64,000 nt of DNA from the NCBI RefSeq assembly GCF_020037015.1, contig NZ_JAIQDE010000010.1, positions 186,001 to 250,000 of the forward strand. The letters are read 5' to 3'. Source of the DNA: Corallococcus sp. AS-1-6 (GTDB taxonomy: Bacteria > Myxococcota > Myxococcia > Myxococcales > Myxococcaceae). The translations under genes were made by a program, and so were the position numbers. Under the pieces are notes generated by a model. That model saw only the letters and a list, made by a program, of their open reading frames with translations, was not told the origin of the DNA and did not search any database. How positions within the stretch are numbered: position 1 is the stretch's first letter; the number at the start of each line of letters is the position of its first letter. Below are positions 57,105 to 64,000 of this stretch, piece after piece.

Positions 57105-58579
57105 GCAGCCCTCCCACCGGCGGGAAGCTGCTGGCCCGGGGGCACCTGGCCGCCAGCTGCCGGCGCCGTGCGCAGGCTGCCCAGCGCGGGCCCCTCGCTC
57201 GCCAAGCGCTCCCCGTCCGCTTCCACGTCGAAGTCGGCCATGAGGACACCGCGGCGCTTGAGCTCCGCGAGGAAGGCCTCGCGGGAAATCTCCCGGGCCG
57301 CGCGCGCCTTGAAGAGGACGTCCAGGCCCTGCGCGTCAGCCTCGGAGATGCCGAAGTCGGTGTGCACTTCCACCTTCAGCTTCGCGTCCTCCACCTCCAA
57401 CCCCAGCCACCGGGCCGCGAAGTAGAAGGCCAACTCCAGCGCGTCGCTGAAGGACTCCGCCATGGCCTGCAACTCGCTGTGCGACTGCGCCGTGTTGATG
57501 GACTTCTCGGTGGCCGTGGGCGTGCCGGAGCGCCGGACGAGGAGCTCCACGCCCAGCATGGCCATCTCGTCCTTCAGGTCCTCCAGGTCCTGCCGGCCGG
57601 CCTCAATCGCCTTTCCCGTGTGCTCGACGTAGTAGAACTTCCCCTGCGGGCTGCTGGTGGTGAGGAGGGCGTGGGGCCCCACCGTCACCTTCCCCGAGCC
57701 TCGCCCCTCCCCTTCCCCGCGGTCCTGCTCCAGCCCGGAAGCCGCCAGGATGGGGAAGCGCGCCACGTTGAGGATGTTTCGCTGGTCGCTGGCGGACTGC
57801 CAGTGCTCCACGTTCTTGTCCGCCAGGTCCATCAGCGGCGGCTTCGCGGCACACAAGGCGGTGCGCTCCCCGGCGTACCAGGTGACGAGGGGGATGAAGC
57901 CCAGCGTGCTGCGGCCGCCCGCCACCACCTTCCACTCGCTGGTGCCGCTACGCTCGTAAATCGCCCAGGAGTCGCGCTCGAGGACGCGCACCCGCTCCAC
58001 CAGCACCTCCTCGAAGCCGTCCCGGCGCGTCTCGCTCTCGCGGATGCGCACGTGGGTGAGCACCTCCACCCCGTCCACCGTCTCCGCGTACGCGGCGATG
58101 AGGGACTCGGCGGAGACGTGCACGAAGTACGGGCGGAGGCCGGCGCGCTGCTCGTCCTCCAGCGTCTTCACCGTCTCCGGGTCCACCACCGGGAAGTCCA
58201 CGAGGATGTGGGCGAGGCCCTTGGCCAGGCCGTCCCGGAAGACGCCGCGGGCCCACGCGGTGATGTCGCTGCCCTGCCTGTCCACGTCATCCACCAGGAC
58301 GCGCAGCGGCTCCGGCGCGGAGTCGCCCAGGCGCACGGGCTTGGCGAAGGGCTTCGCGGCGAGGTTGCGCGCCGTCTTGCCAAAGACGTTGAGGAGGACG
58401 GCGCGCTGGAGGCGCTCCTTGTACGCCGCGTCCTCCTCCGCGTGGTACTGCGGCAGGTAGGTGCGCCCGGCGGCGCGCATGGTGCCGGTGCCGCCCAGGA
58501 GGGCGAGGACGAGGGCCCACGCGGGCTGCATGGCCCGGTAGGCGCTGCTGGGGGTGCTGACGTCGGCGGCGCCGCTCAT
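57101..58579 (-). CDS. Portal protein
   Basis: 492 residues. Features of DUF4055-type portals: LPQYHAEEDAAYKERLQRAV, VRLGDSAPEPLRVLVDDVD, FRDGLAKGLAHILVDFPVV, HWQSASDQRNILNVARFPIL and FYYVEHTGKAIEAGRQDLED, then a helical C-terminus with SREAFLAELKRRGVLMAD. It forms the dodecameric ring through which DNA enters the head and to which the connector binds. Overlaps both neighbours. Confidence 0.87.
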   Translation of the reverse strand: MSGAADVSTPSSAYRAMQPAWALVLALLGGTGTMRAAGRTYLPQYHAEEDAAYKERLQRAVLLNVFGKTARNLAAKPFAKPVRLGDSAPEPLRVLVDDVDRQGSDITAWARGVFRDGLAKGLAHILVDFPVVDPETVKTLEDEQRAGLRPYFVHVSAESLIAAYAETVDGVEVLTHVRIRESETRRDGFEEVLVERVRVLERDSWAIYERSGTSEWKVVAGGRSTLGFIPLVTWYAGERTALCAAKPPLMDLADKNVEHWQSASDQRNILNVARFPILAASGLEQDRGEGEGRGSGKVTVGPHALLTTSSPQGKFYYVEHTGKAIEAGRQDLEDLKDEMAMLGVELLVRRSGTPTATEKSINTAQSHSELQAMAESFSDALELAFYFAARWLGLEVEDAKLKVEVHTDFGISEADAQGLDVLFKARAAREISREAFLAELKRRGVLMADFDVEADGERLASEGPALGSLRTAPAAGGQVPPGQQLPAGGRAA

Positions 58580-59112
58580 CCGGACACCACGAGGAAGGGG
58601 CCCCGCACGCCGTTGTTGAAGCGCTCCGCCGCGCGCAGGGCGGTGCGCACGCGCTCCGCCGGCTTCTCGCCCTTGGTGGCGAAGAGGGCCCCACGAGCGA
58701 CGTCCGCCCCGCAGCCGATGGCAGCGAAGGAGTCCCGCGACTCGCCCACCTGGTAGTCGTCCTCCACCGTGAAGAGGCGGCCGGCGACGCCCACCAGGAA
58801 GTGGCCGCCGTGCTCCTGCCCGTTTCCGTGGCGCGCGAAGCCCGCCTCCTTCAGCGTCGCGCGCAAGGTGTCGACGAAGTCCACCACCATGAAGCGCTCC
58901 AGGGCGCTCCTCCGGCGGGGCGGAGTCGGCGGCCGGAAGGCGTGGCGCAGCACCTGTCCCATCCGGAAAGAGGTGGTGAAGCCGAGGACGTAGGGGCCGT
59001 TGCGGAACACCTTCGCGTCCTTCCGCACCACCAACTGCCAGCTGTTGGAGCCGGCGCTGTCCCCGCCGACGTACACACGCCCCTGGTGCACCACTCCGGC
59101 AATGCACGTCAC
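58576..59112 (-). CDS. Proteasome/HslV-like N-terminal-nucleophile hydrolase in the head module
   Basis: 178 residues from GTG 59112, starting V-T-C-I-A-G-V. After removal of the initiator residue, Thr1 is the N-terminal nucleophile; Asp17 (GGDSAGS) and Lys33 (RKDAKVF) fall at exactly the positions of the proteasome beta/HslV catalytic residues. Strands typical of the fold follow (YVLGFTTSFRMGQVL, FLVGVAGRLFTVEDD, AIGCGADVARGALFA). No HslU-like ATPase is seen. It lies between the portal and a JAMM protease gene, where prohead maturation proteases are often found. Role proposed, not shown. Confidence 0.78.
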   Translation of the reverse strand: MTCIAGVVHQGRVYVGGDSAGSNSWQLVVRKDAKVFRNGPYVLGFTTSFRMGQVLRHAFRPPTPPRRRSALERFMVVDFVDTLRATLKEAGFARHGNGQEHGGHFLVGVAGRLFTVEDDYQVGESRDSFAAIGCGADVARGALFATKGEKPAERVRTALRAAERFNNGVRGPFLVVSG

Positions 59113-59603
59113 GACACCACCTCCATGCGGCGGATGGCCGGCTCGCCGAGCACCGCGGCGAAGACGCTCGCCACCACGTGGCCCTGCATGGCGGACGGGC
59201 CGGACAGCAGCAGGTGCAGCACCTCCGGCCTGTTCGCGCGGAGGGACTCGCGGACCGAGGCCTCGTCGGTGCGCGACAGCCTGGCGGGCCCACCCGGGTG
59301 GGTGTGCCAGTCGCCCAGGTAGCGCAGGCGCGGGTACACCCGGGCCAGGAGGCGGTTGTCGTGGGCGCGGTCCGCGTCGTAGCCCACGCGGCCGTGCACG
59401 GCACGCCGCCCAGGGCCGGTGATGGTGAGCACGTGCGCCTCGCCGTCCACCACGTCGCCCAGCAGCAGGCCGCCTGTCTCCAGCGGGGCGCGCACGCGCG
59501 CCAGGCGCAGGGCCTTGGCCAGGACGCCGGGCGCCAGGCGCACGCGGTAGCCGTCGGAGACGTAGAGGTCCGGCGCGGACGCGGTCGGCAGCGGGCAGGC
59601 CAT
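59109..59603 (-). CDS. JAMM/Mov34 metalloprotease in the head module
   Basis: 164 residues from ATG 59603, overlapping the terminase stop. All JAMM residues are present: E42 (LETGGLLLG), H100-T-H102-P, S110 and D113 with HTHx7SxxD spacing. It is a stand-alone zinc protease of the Rpn11/RadC-like fold and lacks the NlpC domain of the K-like protein. It may cut capsid or terminase partners, or ubiquitin-like tags. Located directly between terminase and the proteasome-like hydrolase. Confidence 0.85.
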   Translation of the reverse strand: MACPLPTASAPDLYVSDGYRVRLAPGVLAKALRLARVRAPLETGGLLLGDVVDGEAHVLTITGPGRRAVHGRVGYDADRAHDNRLLARVYPRLRYLGDWHTHPGGPARLSRTDEASVRESLRANRPEVLHLLLSGPSAMQGHVVASVFAAVLGEPAIRRMEVVS

Positions 59604-61159
59604 CACCGGTAGCTCCCAACCTGGAAGGTGGCCGTGCCCTCGCCGAGCATCAGCTCCGTCAGCGCCCACACCACCGCGTCCATGCGGTTGGGGCTCCAGC
59701 CCGATTCGCCCGGCACCCATGTCGTCTGCTCGTCCTCCAGGGCAGGAAGGCGCACCACGTGGTGAGCCATCCCGCGCTCGTAAAGGGCGGCCACCGGTGC
59801 CGCGCGCTTCGCCTTGCCGCGCGTGGCCGTCACCACCTTCACGGTGACGTGCTTCTTCATCTCGCGCGCCTTGGTGCGGACGTTCGTCTCCACCATGTCG
59901 CCGCCGTAGTTCTTCTCACCCACGACGGCGTCCGCGCGCTCCTTCTCGTAGAGGGCCAGCGCCTTCGCTGCCCAGCCCTCTGCGGAGTACTTCCCCGAAG
60001 CATCCAGCCACACGTAGGCGTGGCCGTTGCTGGCCTTGCCGGCGCAGACGATGCCCACCTCGTCGTTGTCGGGCCCGTCGCCGCCGGCCGGATCCACCGC
60101 CACTACCACGCGCACCATGGGCAGCGGATTGCCCTCGGCGTCCTTCGGGAGCTCGGCGCGGCAGTTGTCCAGTAGCTCCTGCGTCCAGAGGGCGCCCACG
60201 GCAGCCGCCTGGAAGGCCTCCTTCACCGTCGCCGGGTACTCGCGGCGGAAGTCGTGGATGCCCTTCTCGTAGACGGAAATCTTCGCCCGGCGCCAGGCAA
60301 GCTGCGCGTCGTCCAGCTCGAAGCCGTGCGCCTCGCGGCAGAGGGCAGCGTACCGCTCCTCCTCGCTGGTGCGCTCGAAGCCCGGCGGCACCTCCCGCCG
60401 GTACTCCTCCTGCCAAAACCAGGGGACGAAGATGAGCTCGAAGTCGTTCTCCCCCTTCTGCGCCGCCGTGCACAGGTGGTGGAAGAGGCCCTGGGGCCCG
60501 TCGCTGGTGCTCTCCAGGATGACTTCGGTACCGGGCGCCGTCGGCACGCCTTCCATGACGCCGCGCATGTGCGTCGCGGCGTTCGGCCAGAAGGCCACCT
60601 CGCTGCCGTGGAAGTACTGGATGGTGGAGGAGCGGCCCGTCCCCTTCGCACCCGCAGTGCCCACCTTGTAGCCGCTGGACAGCTTGTCGAAGAGGAGCTC
60701 CTTCGCGTTGGAGGCGCTCGTCGACGGCTTCACCAGGGCCGGGACATGGTCGTGGTACCGCTTCGCCATGTCGAAGAGGTTCACCGTCGCCGCGTCCTCG
60801 TGCGTGAGGATGTAGGCGCGCACGCCCTTCAGGTGGCTCACCTTCCAGTAGAAGCGGGCCTCCACGTACGTGCTGCAGCCCTGCTGGCGCCCCTTCAGGA
60901 CGATGGCGCGCACGAAGCCCCGGCGCTTCAGCTGCGCCTCCAGCCGCTCGTGGATGTACAGCTGCGCGCGGTTGAGCTTCAGCGCCGGCAACTCCCCGCC
61001 CGTCACCTCCTTCGGACGGATGCGCAGGCACCGCGAGGCGTAGTGCGGGAAGTCGTCCTTCAGCCGCTGGCGGATGGCCTTCTCTCGCGGGGAGAGGGGC
61101 TTGCGGCGCGCTCCCTGGTGGGGCGGCTCGGCCGCGCGGCGACGGGCGCGGGCGCTCAT
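59603..61159 (-). CDS. terL: Terminase large subunit
   Basis: 518 residues. The N-terminal ATPase has RAIVLKGRQQGCSTYVEARF (Walker A-like, with a Cys in place of the usual Lys/Ser context), a DEAD-like YILTHEDAATVNLFDMAKRY and the coupling segments. The C-terminal RNase H-like nuclease has VVVAVDPAGGDGPDNDEVGI (metal-binding Asp), VVGEKNYGGDMVETNV and the final SPNRMDAVVWALTELML. It packages DNA into the head. The last codons overlap the JAMM gene, the first codons overlap the small subunit. Confidence 0.92.
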   Translation of the reverse strand: MSARARRRAAEPPHQGARRKPLSPREKAIRQRLKDDFPHYASRCLRIRPKEVTGGELPALKLNRAQLYIHERLEAQLKRRGFVRAIVLKGRQQGCSTYVEARFYWKVSHLKGVRAYILTHEDAATVNLFDMAKRYHDHVPALVKPSTSASNAKELLFDKLSSGYKVGTAGAKGTGRSSTIQYFHGSEVAFWPNAATHMRGVMEGVPTAPGTEVILESTSDGPQGLFHHLCTAAQKGENDFELIFVPWFWQEEYRREVPPGFERTSEEERYAALCREAHGFELDDAQLAWRRAKISVYEKGIHDFRREYPATVKEAFQAAAVGALWTQELLDNCRAELPKDAEGNPLPMVRVVVAVDPAGGDGPDNDEVGIVCAGKASNGHAYVWLDASGKYSAEGWAAKALALYEKERADAVVGEKNYGGDMVETNVRTKAREMKKHVTVKVVTATRGKAKRAAPVAALYERGMAHHVVRLPALEDEQTTWVPGESGWSPNRMDAVVWALTELMLGEGTATFQVGSYR

Positions 61160-61755
61160 TCCAGCTCCCCCAGCGCGTCCTCGTGGCTGAACTGGACGGT
61201 GGTTTCCACCTTGTCGACGAAGAGGCGCAGGTGCTTACCCAGCAGCTCCAGCGACTTCGGCTTGTCCCAGAGCTTCACCTTGGCCACGGTGCCGATGGCC
61301 TCCCCGTCCACAGTGAGCTGCTCCACCTCGATGGAGGAGATGGCCCGGCGCAGGTGGGCCGGCATCTGCTTCAGCGGCAGCAGCGCCCCGGTGGGGCTAA
61401 AGGCGTCACCGATGTCCGTCCGGGCGATGAGGAGCAGCTCGCGCAGGACGTCGTCCGACTTCACCTCGACGCGCTCGGCACGGGCCTTCTGGGCCGCCGC
61501 CACGGACTCCAACACCTTGACATTCCTCAACATGCGGCTGCCCTGCGACTCGGCGGTGCGCTCCGAGTAGCCAGCAGCCCGGGCGGCCCGGGTGGCGTTG
61601 AGGTCGAGGAGGTACTCCTGGACGAAGCGCTCCTGCTTCGCCGTCAGGACCTGGTCGCGCGACTCATCCGCCGGCGTCTTCCGGCTGGAGCGCGTGCTGG
61701 GCTTGCGAGGAGGCGTGCTTCCCACGCCGCCGAGTCTCCGGTGTCGCGTGGACAA
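61156..61755 (-). CDS. terS: Terminase small subunit
   Basis: 199 residues from TTG 61755 (no good ribosome site is visible, so the exact start is uncertain). Terminase_2-type N-terminal helix-turn-helix: LTAKQERFVQEYLLDLNATRA, ARAAGYSERTAESQGSRML. A coiled region (SVAAAQKARAERVEVKSDD) and beta end follow. It recognises the packaging site (pac or cos), probably located near 61756-61834. It overlaps terL by 4 bases. Confidence 0.85.
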   Translation of the reverse strand: MSTRHRRLGGVGSTPPRKPSTRSSRKTPADESRDQVLTAKQERFVQEYLLDLNATRAARAAGYSERTAESQGSRMLRNVKVLESVAAAQKARAERVEVKSDDVLRELLLIARTDIGDAFSPTGALLPLKQMPAHLRRAISSIEVEQLTVDGEAIGTVAKVKLWDKPKSLELLGKHLRLFVDKVETTVQFSHEDALGELE

Positions 61756-61834
61756 CGTCCGGCGCTGGCGCGGGAGGCCGGCCCTTCTTCATGGGTACCG
61801 GCGACTTTCCGCCGGCCGTCCCCATGGAGAAGCC

Positions 61835-62227
61835 GTGTCCGACGATCCGCGCTACTGCCCCGCCTGCCGCACCCACAACCGGCCCTCCGCAGGCCACTGG
61901 TGCTCTGGCCTGGAGGATTTGCGCCAGCGCGCCGAGAGGCTCAGTACCTGTCCGCACACCTACGCATCCCGGGTCCCGGGCACGAAGGACTGGCACTGCT
62001 CGGACTGCGACTACCTCGGCCGCAGCCCAAGGGAACCGGGCCGCGCGGATGACGCGCTCAGCCTCAGCCCTGGCCGTCCACGTCGTCGCCCCACAGCGCC
62101 AGCTGCCCCTCCGGCTCCGGCCGCTTCCGCGGGGCGCGGGGGGCCGCCTCCACCTCGGATGCCGGGGGCGACTCCTTCTGCGCGTAGGCCTGGGCTGCTT
62201 TTCGGAGCCTGTCCTGGGCGCGGCTGA
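61835..62227 (+). CDS. Zinc-binding small protein
   Basis: 130 residues from GTG 61835, opposite strand to terminase. Two CxxC-like sites: YCPACRTHNR...HWCSG and CPHTYAS...WHCSDCDYLG, a zinc-ribbon pair. The last 50 or so residues are Pro/Arg-rich and overlap the convergent gene, so the real end may be earlier than the stop at 62227. It lies beyond the terminase where the next early region would start in a circular phage map. Unknown function. Confidence 0.5.
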   Translation: MSDDPRYCPACRTHNRPSAGHWCSGLEDLRQRAERLSTCPHTYASRVPGTKDWHCSDCDYLGRSPREPGRADDALSLSPGRPRRRPTAPAAPPAPAASAGRGGPPPPRMPGATPSARRPGLLFGACPGRG

Positions 62228-62435
62228 AGTCCTCCTCGTCCCCGTCGTCCGCCTCCGCGTAGGCCAGGGCCGCAGCCGTCAGCCGCTCCCAAGGCGTGGC
62301 GTAGGGCTCGCGCAGCGGCTCCGACATGGGCTGACGCCGCCTCTGGCGCATGAGGTGTGCGTGGCAGCGACGATGCCGTGGCGCCGCTGAGCGGGTGCAG
62401 TCACCTTCGCAGCACTGAGGGCGGCAGGAGGACAT
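62064..62435 (-). CDS. Zinc-knuckle/helical protein, intact copy of a duplicated gene
   Basis: 123 residues from ATG 62435. The N-terminal SSCRPQCCEGDCTRSAAPRH with RCHAHLMRQRR is a Cys/His knuckle; then SEPLREPYATPWERLTAAAL, AYAEADDGDEEDFSRAQDRL and a Pro/Glu tail. A decayed copy lies at 63742-63985 with the same opening residues, knuckle and helix. Its role is unknown; the basic knuckle suggests nucleic-acid binding. Confidence 0.55.
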   Translation of the reverse strand: MSSCRPQCCEGDCTRSAAPRHRRCHAHLMRQRRRQPMSEPLREPYATPWERLTAAALAYAEADDGDEEDFSRAQDRLRKAAQAYAQKESPPASEVEAAPRAPRKRPEPEGQLALWGDDVDGQG

Positions 62436-62588
62436 GGTCACGCCTACTGTGCCGCAGCTCCGCAGGGTCCGCACGAGGTGCGCGCTCGGAAGAGAGTCAG
62501 CCAGAATCGGGTTTAGCGGTTTGCCACGATTCCAGGGCTTCTCCCTCAGGGGCAGCATTCACGCGCACCCCTGCAACGGAGTCCCCGC

Positions 62589-62885
62589 ATGCGCTTCCGT
62601 CCTCTCCTCGCTGCCGCTTCTCTTCTCTCGCTGCTCCCCGCCACCAGCTTCGCCCTCCCTCCTCAGTGCGACGACGTGTGCTTCTCCAAGCCCTGCAACA
62701 CGTTCTGCGCCGTGGGATTCCGCACATCGACCTGCGAGAAGGAGGGATACTGCGGAGCTCCGAGCCCCGGTGACGAGGCGTCTGATTCCGTTACCGCGAA
62801 CGCGTCCCAGCAAACCGAAGACACCGCGCCGGTGTGTCGCGAGGGCCGTCCAGAGGCGGAGCAGGCCGCGACCGCCGAGAGCTGA
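62589..62885 (+). CDS. Small secreted Cys-rich protein
   Basis: 98 residues. The signal peptide is MRFRPLLAAASLLSLLPATS, cleavage about residue 22. The mature part has seven cysteines (QCDDVCFSKPCNTFCAVGF, STCEKEGYCG), then an acidic tail. It is like small disulphide-rich secreted proteins of myxobacteria and is likely lysogen cargo. It starts with an ATG shortly after a purine-rich segment. Function unknown. Confidence 0.65.
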   Translation: MRFRPLLAAASLLSLLPATSFALPPQCDDVCFSKPCNTFCAVGFRTSTCEKEGYCGAPSPGDEASDSVTANASQQTEDTAPVCREGRPEAEQAATAES

Positions 62886-63184
62886 GCCACCAGCCAATGG
62901 GCGGGCGGCGATGCCGGCCCCCGCCCCCTCTCCACTTACTTCTCCCTGGGAGTACCCGCCCGGATCTGGCCCCACGGCTTCCACCCCCACCGCGAGGGTT
63001 GCCCCGGGACGAGGATACGGGCCCAGTTCCTACCGTCTGGATCCGCGTGGAAACCACGCGGGAGCACCACGCCCGCCTGGTACCCCGGCATCGGGCACGG
63101 CAGGTCCCCGCGCTCGCGGGGCAGGCACAGGGCGTCAATGACCGCCGCCCTTCGCCAGCTGCAAATCCGGCAGGCAGGAAACGG
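62886..63184. terminator. Gene-free gap with two perfect hairpins
   Basis: No supported gene here. CCGCGTGG-AAA-CCACGCGG (63043-63061) and CCCCGCG-CT-CGCGGGG (63106-63121) are perfect stems. They lie between the + strand secreted gene and the end of the convergent - strand gene at 63185, and probably terminate both. Confidence 0.5.
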
Positions 63185-63439
63185 CTACACCGTCTCCGGC
63201 GTCTTGGGCTTCAGCGGCACCGGCTGCGCGCCTGCGGACGGCAGCGGGTCCAGGAACTCGATGCCGTTGCCGTGGAGGACGACGCGCCGTCCGCCCAGGC
63301 TCGCCACATCGATCTCCTGCCCCGAGGGCTTCAGGATGATGGTGCTCCACTCGCCGCCGCGGTGCCGCACGCCCACGAAGTGCGGGAAGTCCACCGTCTC
63401 CCAGGGCTTGAGCGTGGCCACGCCGTCGTTGGTCTCCAT
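63185..63439 (-). CDS. Small beta-rich protein, unknown
   Basis: 84 residues. A compact beta pattern: TVDFPHFVGVRHRGGEWSTI, ILKPSGQEIDVASLGGRRVV, LHGNGIEFLDPLP. No signal peptide. It is on the - strand beyond the terminase, near the start of an adjacent operon. Not recognised. Confidence 0.55.
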   Translation of the reverse strand: METNDGVATLKPWETVDFPHFVGVRHRGGEWSTIILKPSGQEIDVASLGGRRVVLHGNGIEFLDPLPSAGAQPVPLKPKTPETV

Positions 63440-63687
63440 CCTCGCAGCATCACCTGCGGCGTAGACCGGGTCCGGCGGTGCGCTTCAAGGATTCGGCAGC
63501 CCCGCGTAGGTGAGGCAGGGAAGCGCTCCAGGACGGCGCTGTGGTGCCCCCCTTCACGAAGCAGATCCAGCGCCTTCGCTCGCTGCTGGCGCCGCAGCTG
63601 CGCGGGCGGCAGCCCCTCCGGCTGGTCCGGACCGAGGCACTGCGGCTCCGGGCCCTCGTCCTCTGGTGGTTTGCGGCATCGGGCCAT
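63331..63687 (-). CDS. Small helix-turn-helix-like protein
   Basis: 118 residues if the whole frame is used. The first 80 look coding: MARCRKPPEDEGPEPQCLG, then PAQLRRQQRAKALDLLREGG and SAVLERFPASPTRGCRIL, which resembles a helix-turn-helix. The last third overlaps the gene at 63185-63439 by 109 bases in another frame and may be untranslated, so a frameshift or an early end is possible. Function unknown. Confidence 0.35.
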   Translation of the reverse strand: MARCRKPPEDEGPEPQCLGPDQPEGLPPAQLRRQQRAKALDLLREGGHHSAVLERFPASPTRGCRILEAHRRTRSTPQVMLRGWRPTTAWPRSSPGRRWTSRTSWACGTAAASGAPSS

Positions 63688-63741
63688 GCTCCCTCACCGT
63701 GCCTCATTCCAGGCCCGTCTGCACGGAACGCGCTGGCGGCC

Positions 63742-63985
63742 TCATCGGAGCCGACCTTTCGCGCGGAAGAAGTCCTCCTCGTCTCCGTCGTCCGCCTCGC
63801 CGTAGGCCAAGGACGCAGCCGTCAGCCTGTCCCCGTCGTGGCGTAGGGCTCGCGCAGCGGCTCCGACATGGACTGCCCGCGCCGCTGCCGCATGAGGTGT
63901 CCCGAGCAGCGCCGGTGTCGTGGCGCGGCGTCGCGGGAACACCCATCGTCAGAGCATGTGACTGGGCGGCAGGCAGCCGTGACAC
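63742..63985 (-). pseudogene. Frameshifted copy of the gene at 62064-62435
   Basis: Reads CRPVTCSDDGCSRDAAPRH, then MSEPLREPYATTGTG and a stop; after a 1-base loss the other frame continues LTAASLAYGEADDGDEEDFF and stops early. The start is not visible inside the window. The DNA repeats the 62301 region, including GTAGGGCTCGCGCAGCGGCT, at 63843. So this is a second, decayed copy in the same orientation. Confidence 0.65.
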
Positions 63986-64000
63986 ACTAATTTCGCCTCA

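Noticed and set aside
1-64000. CRISPR arrays or insertion sequences
   Set aside because: No evenly spaced direct repeats and no transposase gene with terminal inverted repeats could be seen by reading.

Overview
This window is most of an integrated, lambda-like (siphovirus-type) prophage in a very GC-rich host. A myxobacterium of the Myxococcus/Corallococcus kind fits best. The pointers are Cys-rich lipoproteins with CGPDGCGG repeats, a pseudokinase-like protein with a PPC..GGCW..PPC..CY tail, a DUF4157-like protein and a lipoprotein toxin/SUKH immunity pair, all common in that group. Frequent GTG/TTG starts and ATGA/GTGA stop-start overlaps fit a compact, GC-rich phage genome. Genus-level assignment is inference.

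Left edge (1-1.7 kb): a type II restriction-modification cassette made of an endonuclease fragment, a controller protein, a palindromic operator and a divergent N4-cytosine methyltransferase. It lies outside the attachment site, so it may be host flank. Positions 1.76-3.4 kb carry a tyrosine integrase with an inserted zinc knuckle and a small excisionase-like gene. The 3' half of a tRNA-Arg(CCT) gene (the att core) lies inside the integrase reading frame.

Early region (5-17.4 kb, + strand): a ribbon-helix-helix regulator faces an operator-bearing promoter. Then come small early genes, a RecA-like ATPase (Sak4 type) with a phage SSB, a secreted amidohydrolase preceded by a tRNA-like cloverleaf, zinc-binding proteins, a dTMP kinase and a ParB-like protein. 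Two matching palindromes at 3.46 and 6.63 kb look like operators of one regulator.

Cargo region (17.5-26.9 kb, mixed strands): lipoproteins, a decayed pseudokinase relative, two SUKH-domain genes, a DUF4157-like protein, a lipoprotein toxin with its SUKH partner, a foreign terminase remnant, an orphan adenine methyltransferase, and a PadR regulator with a membrane protein under a near-consensus promoter.

Late region (27-61.8 kb, almost all - strand, transcribed right to left): terminase, JAMM protease, proteasome-like hydrolase, portal, MuF-like protein, scaffold, capsid, connectors, tail tube, frameshifted tail chaperone, tape measure, M/L/K/I/J tail tip, then lysis genes. Several inserts interrupt it: secreted or membrane genes on the + strand at 37.9, 48.6 and 30.4 kb, a Bro-N/P63C gene, a RelE/ParE-like cluster and a PIN protein. 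The right end (61.8-64 kb) has small zinc-binding or secreted genes and a decayed direct duplication.

Three things stand out. Two adjacent tail-tip proteins both end in Hint (intein-like) domains. A proteasome/HslV-like hydrolase with exact T1-D17-K33 spacing sits beside a JAMM protease in the head module. A lipoprotein toxin/SUKH immunity pair resembles the SitA/SitI outer-membrane-exchange toxins of myxobacteria.
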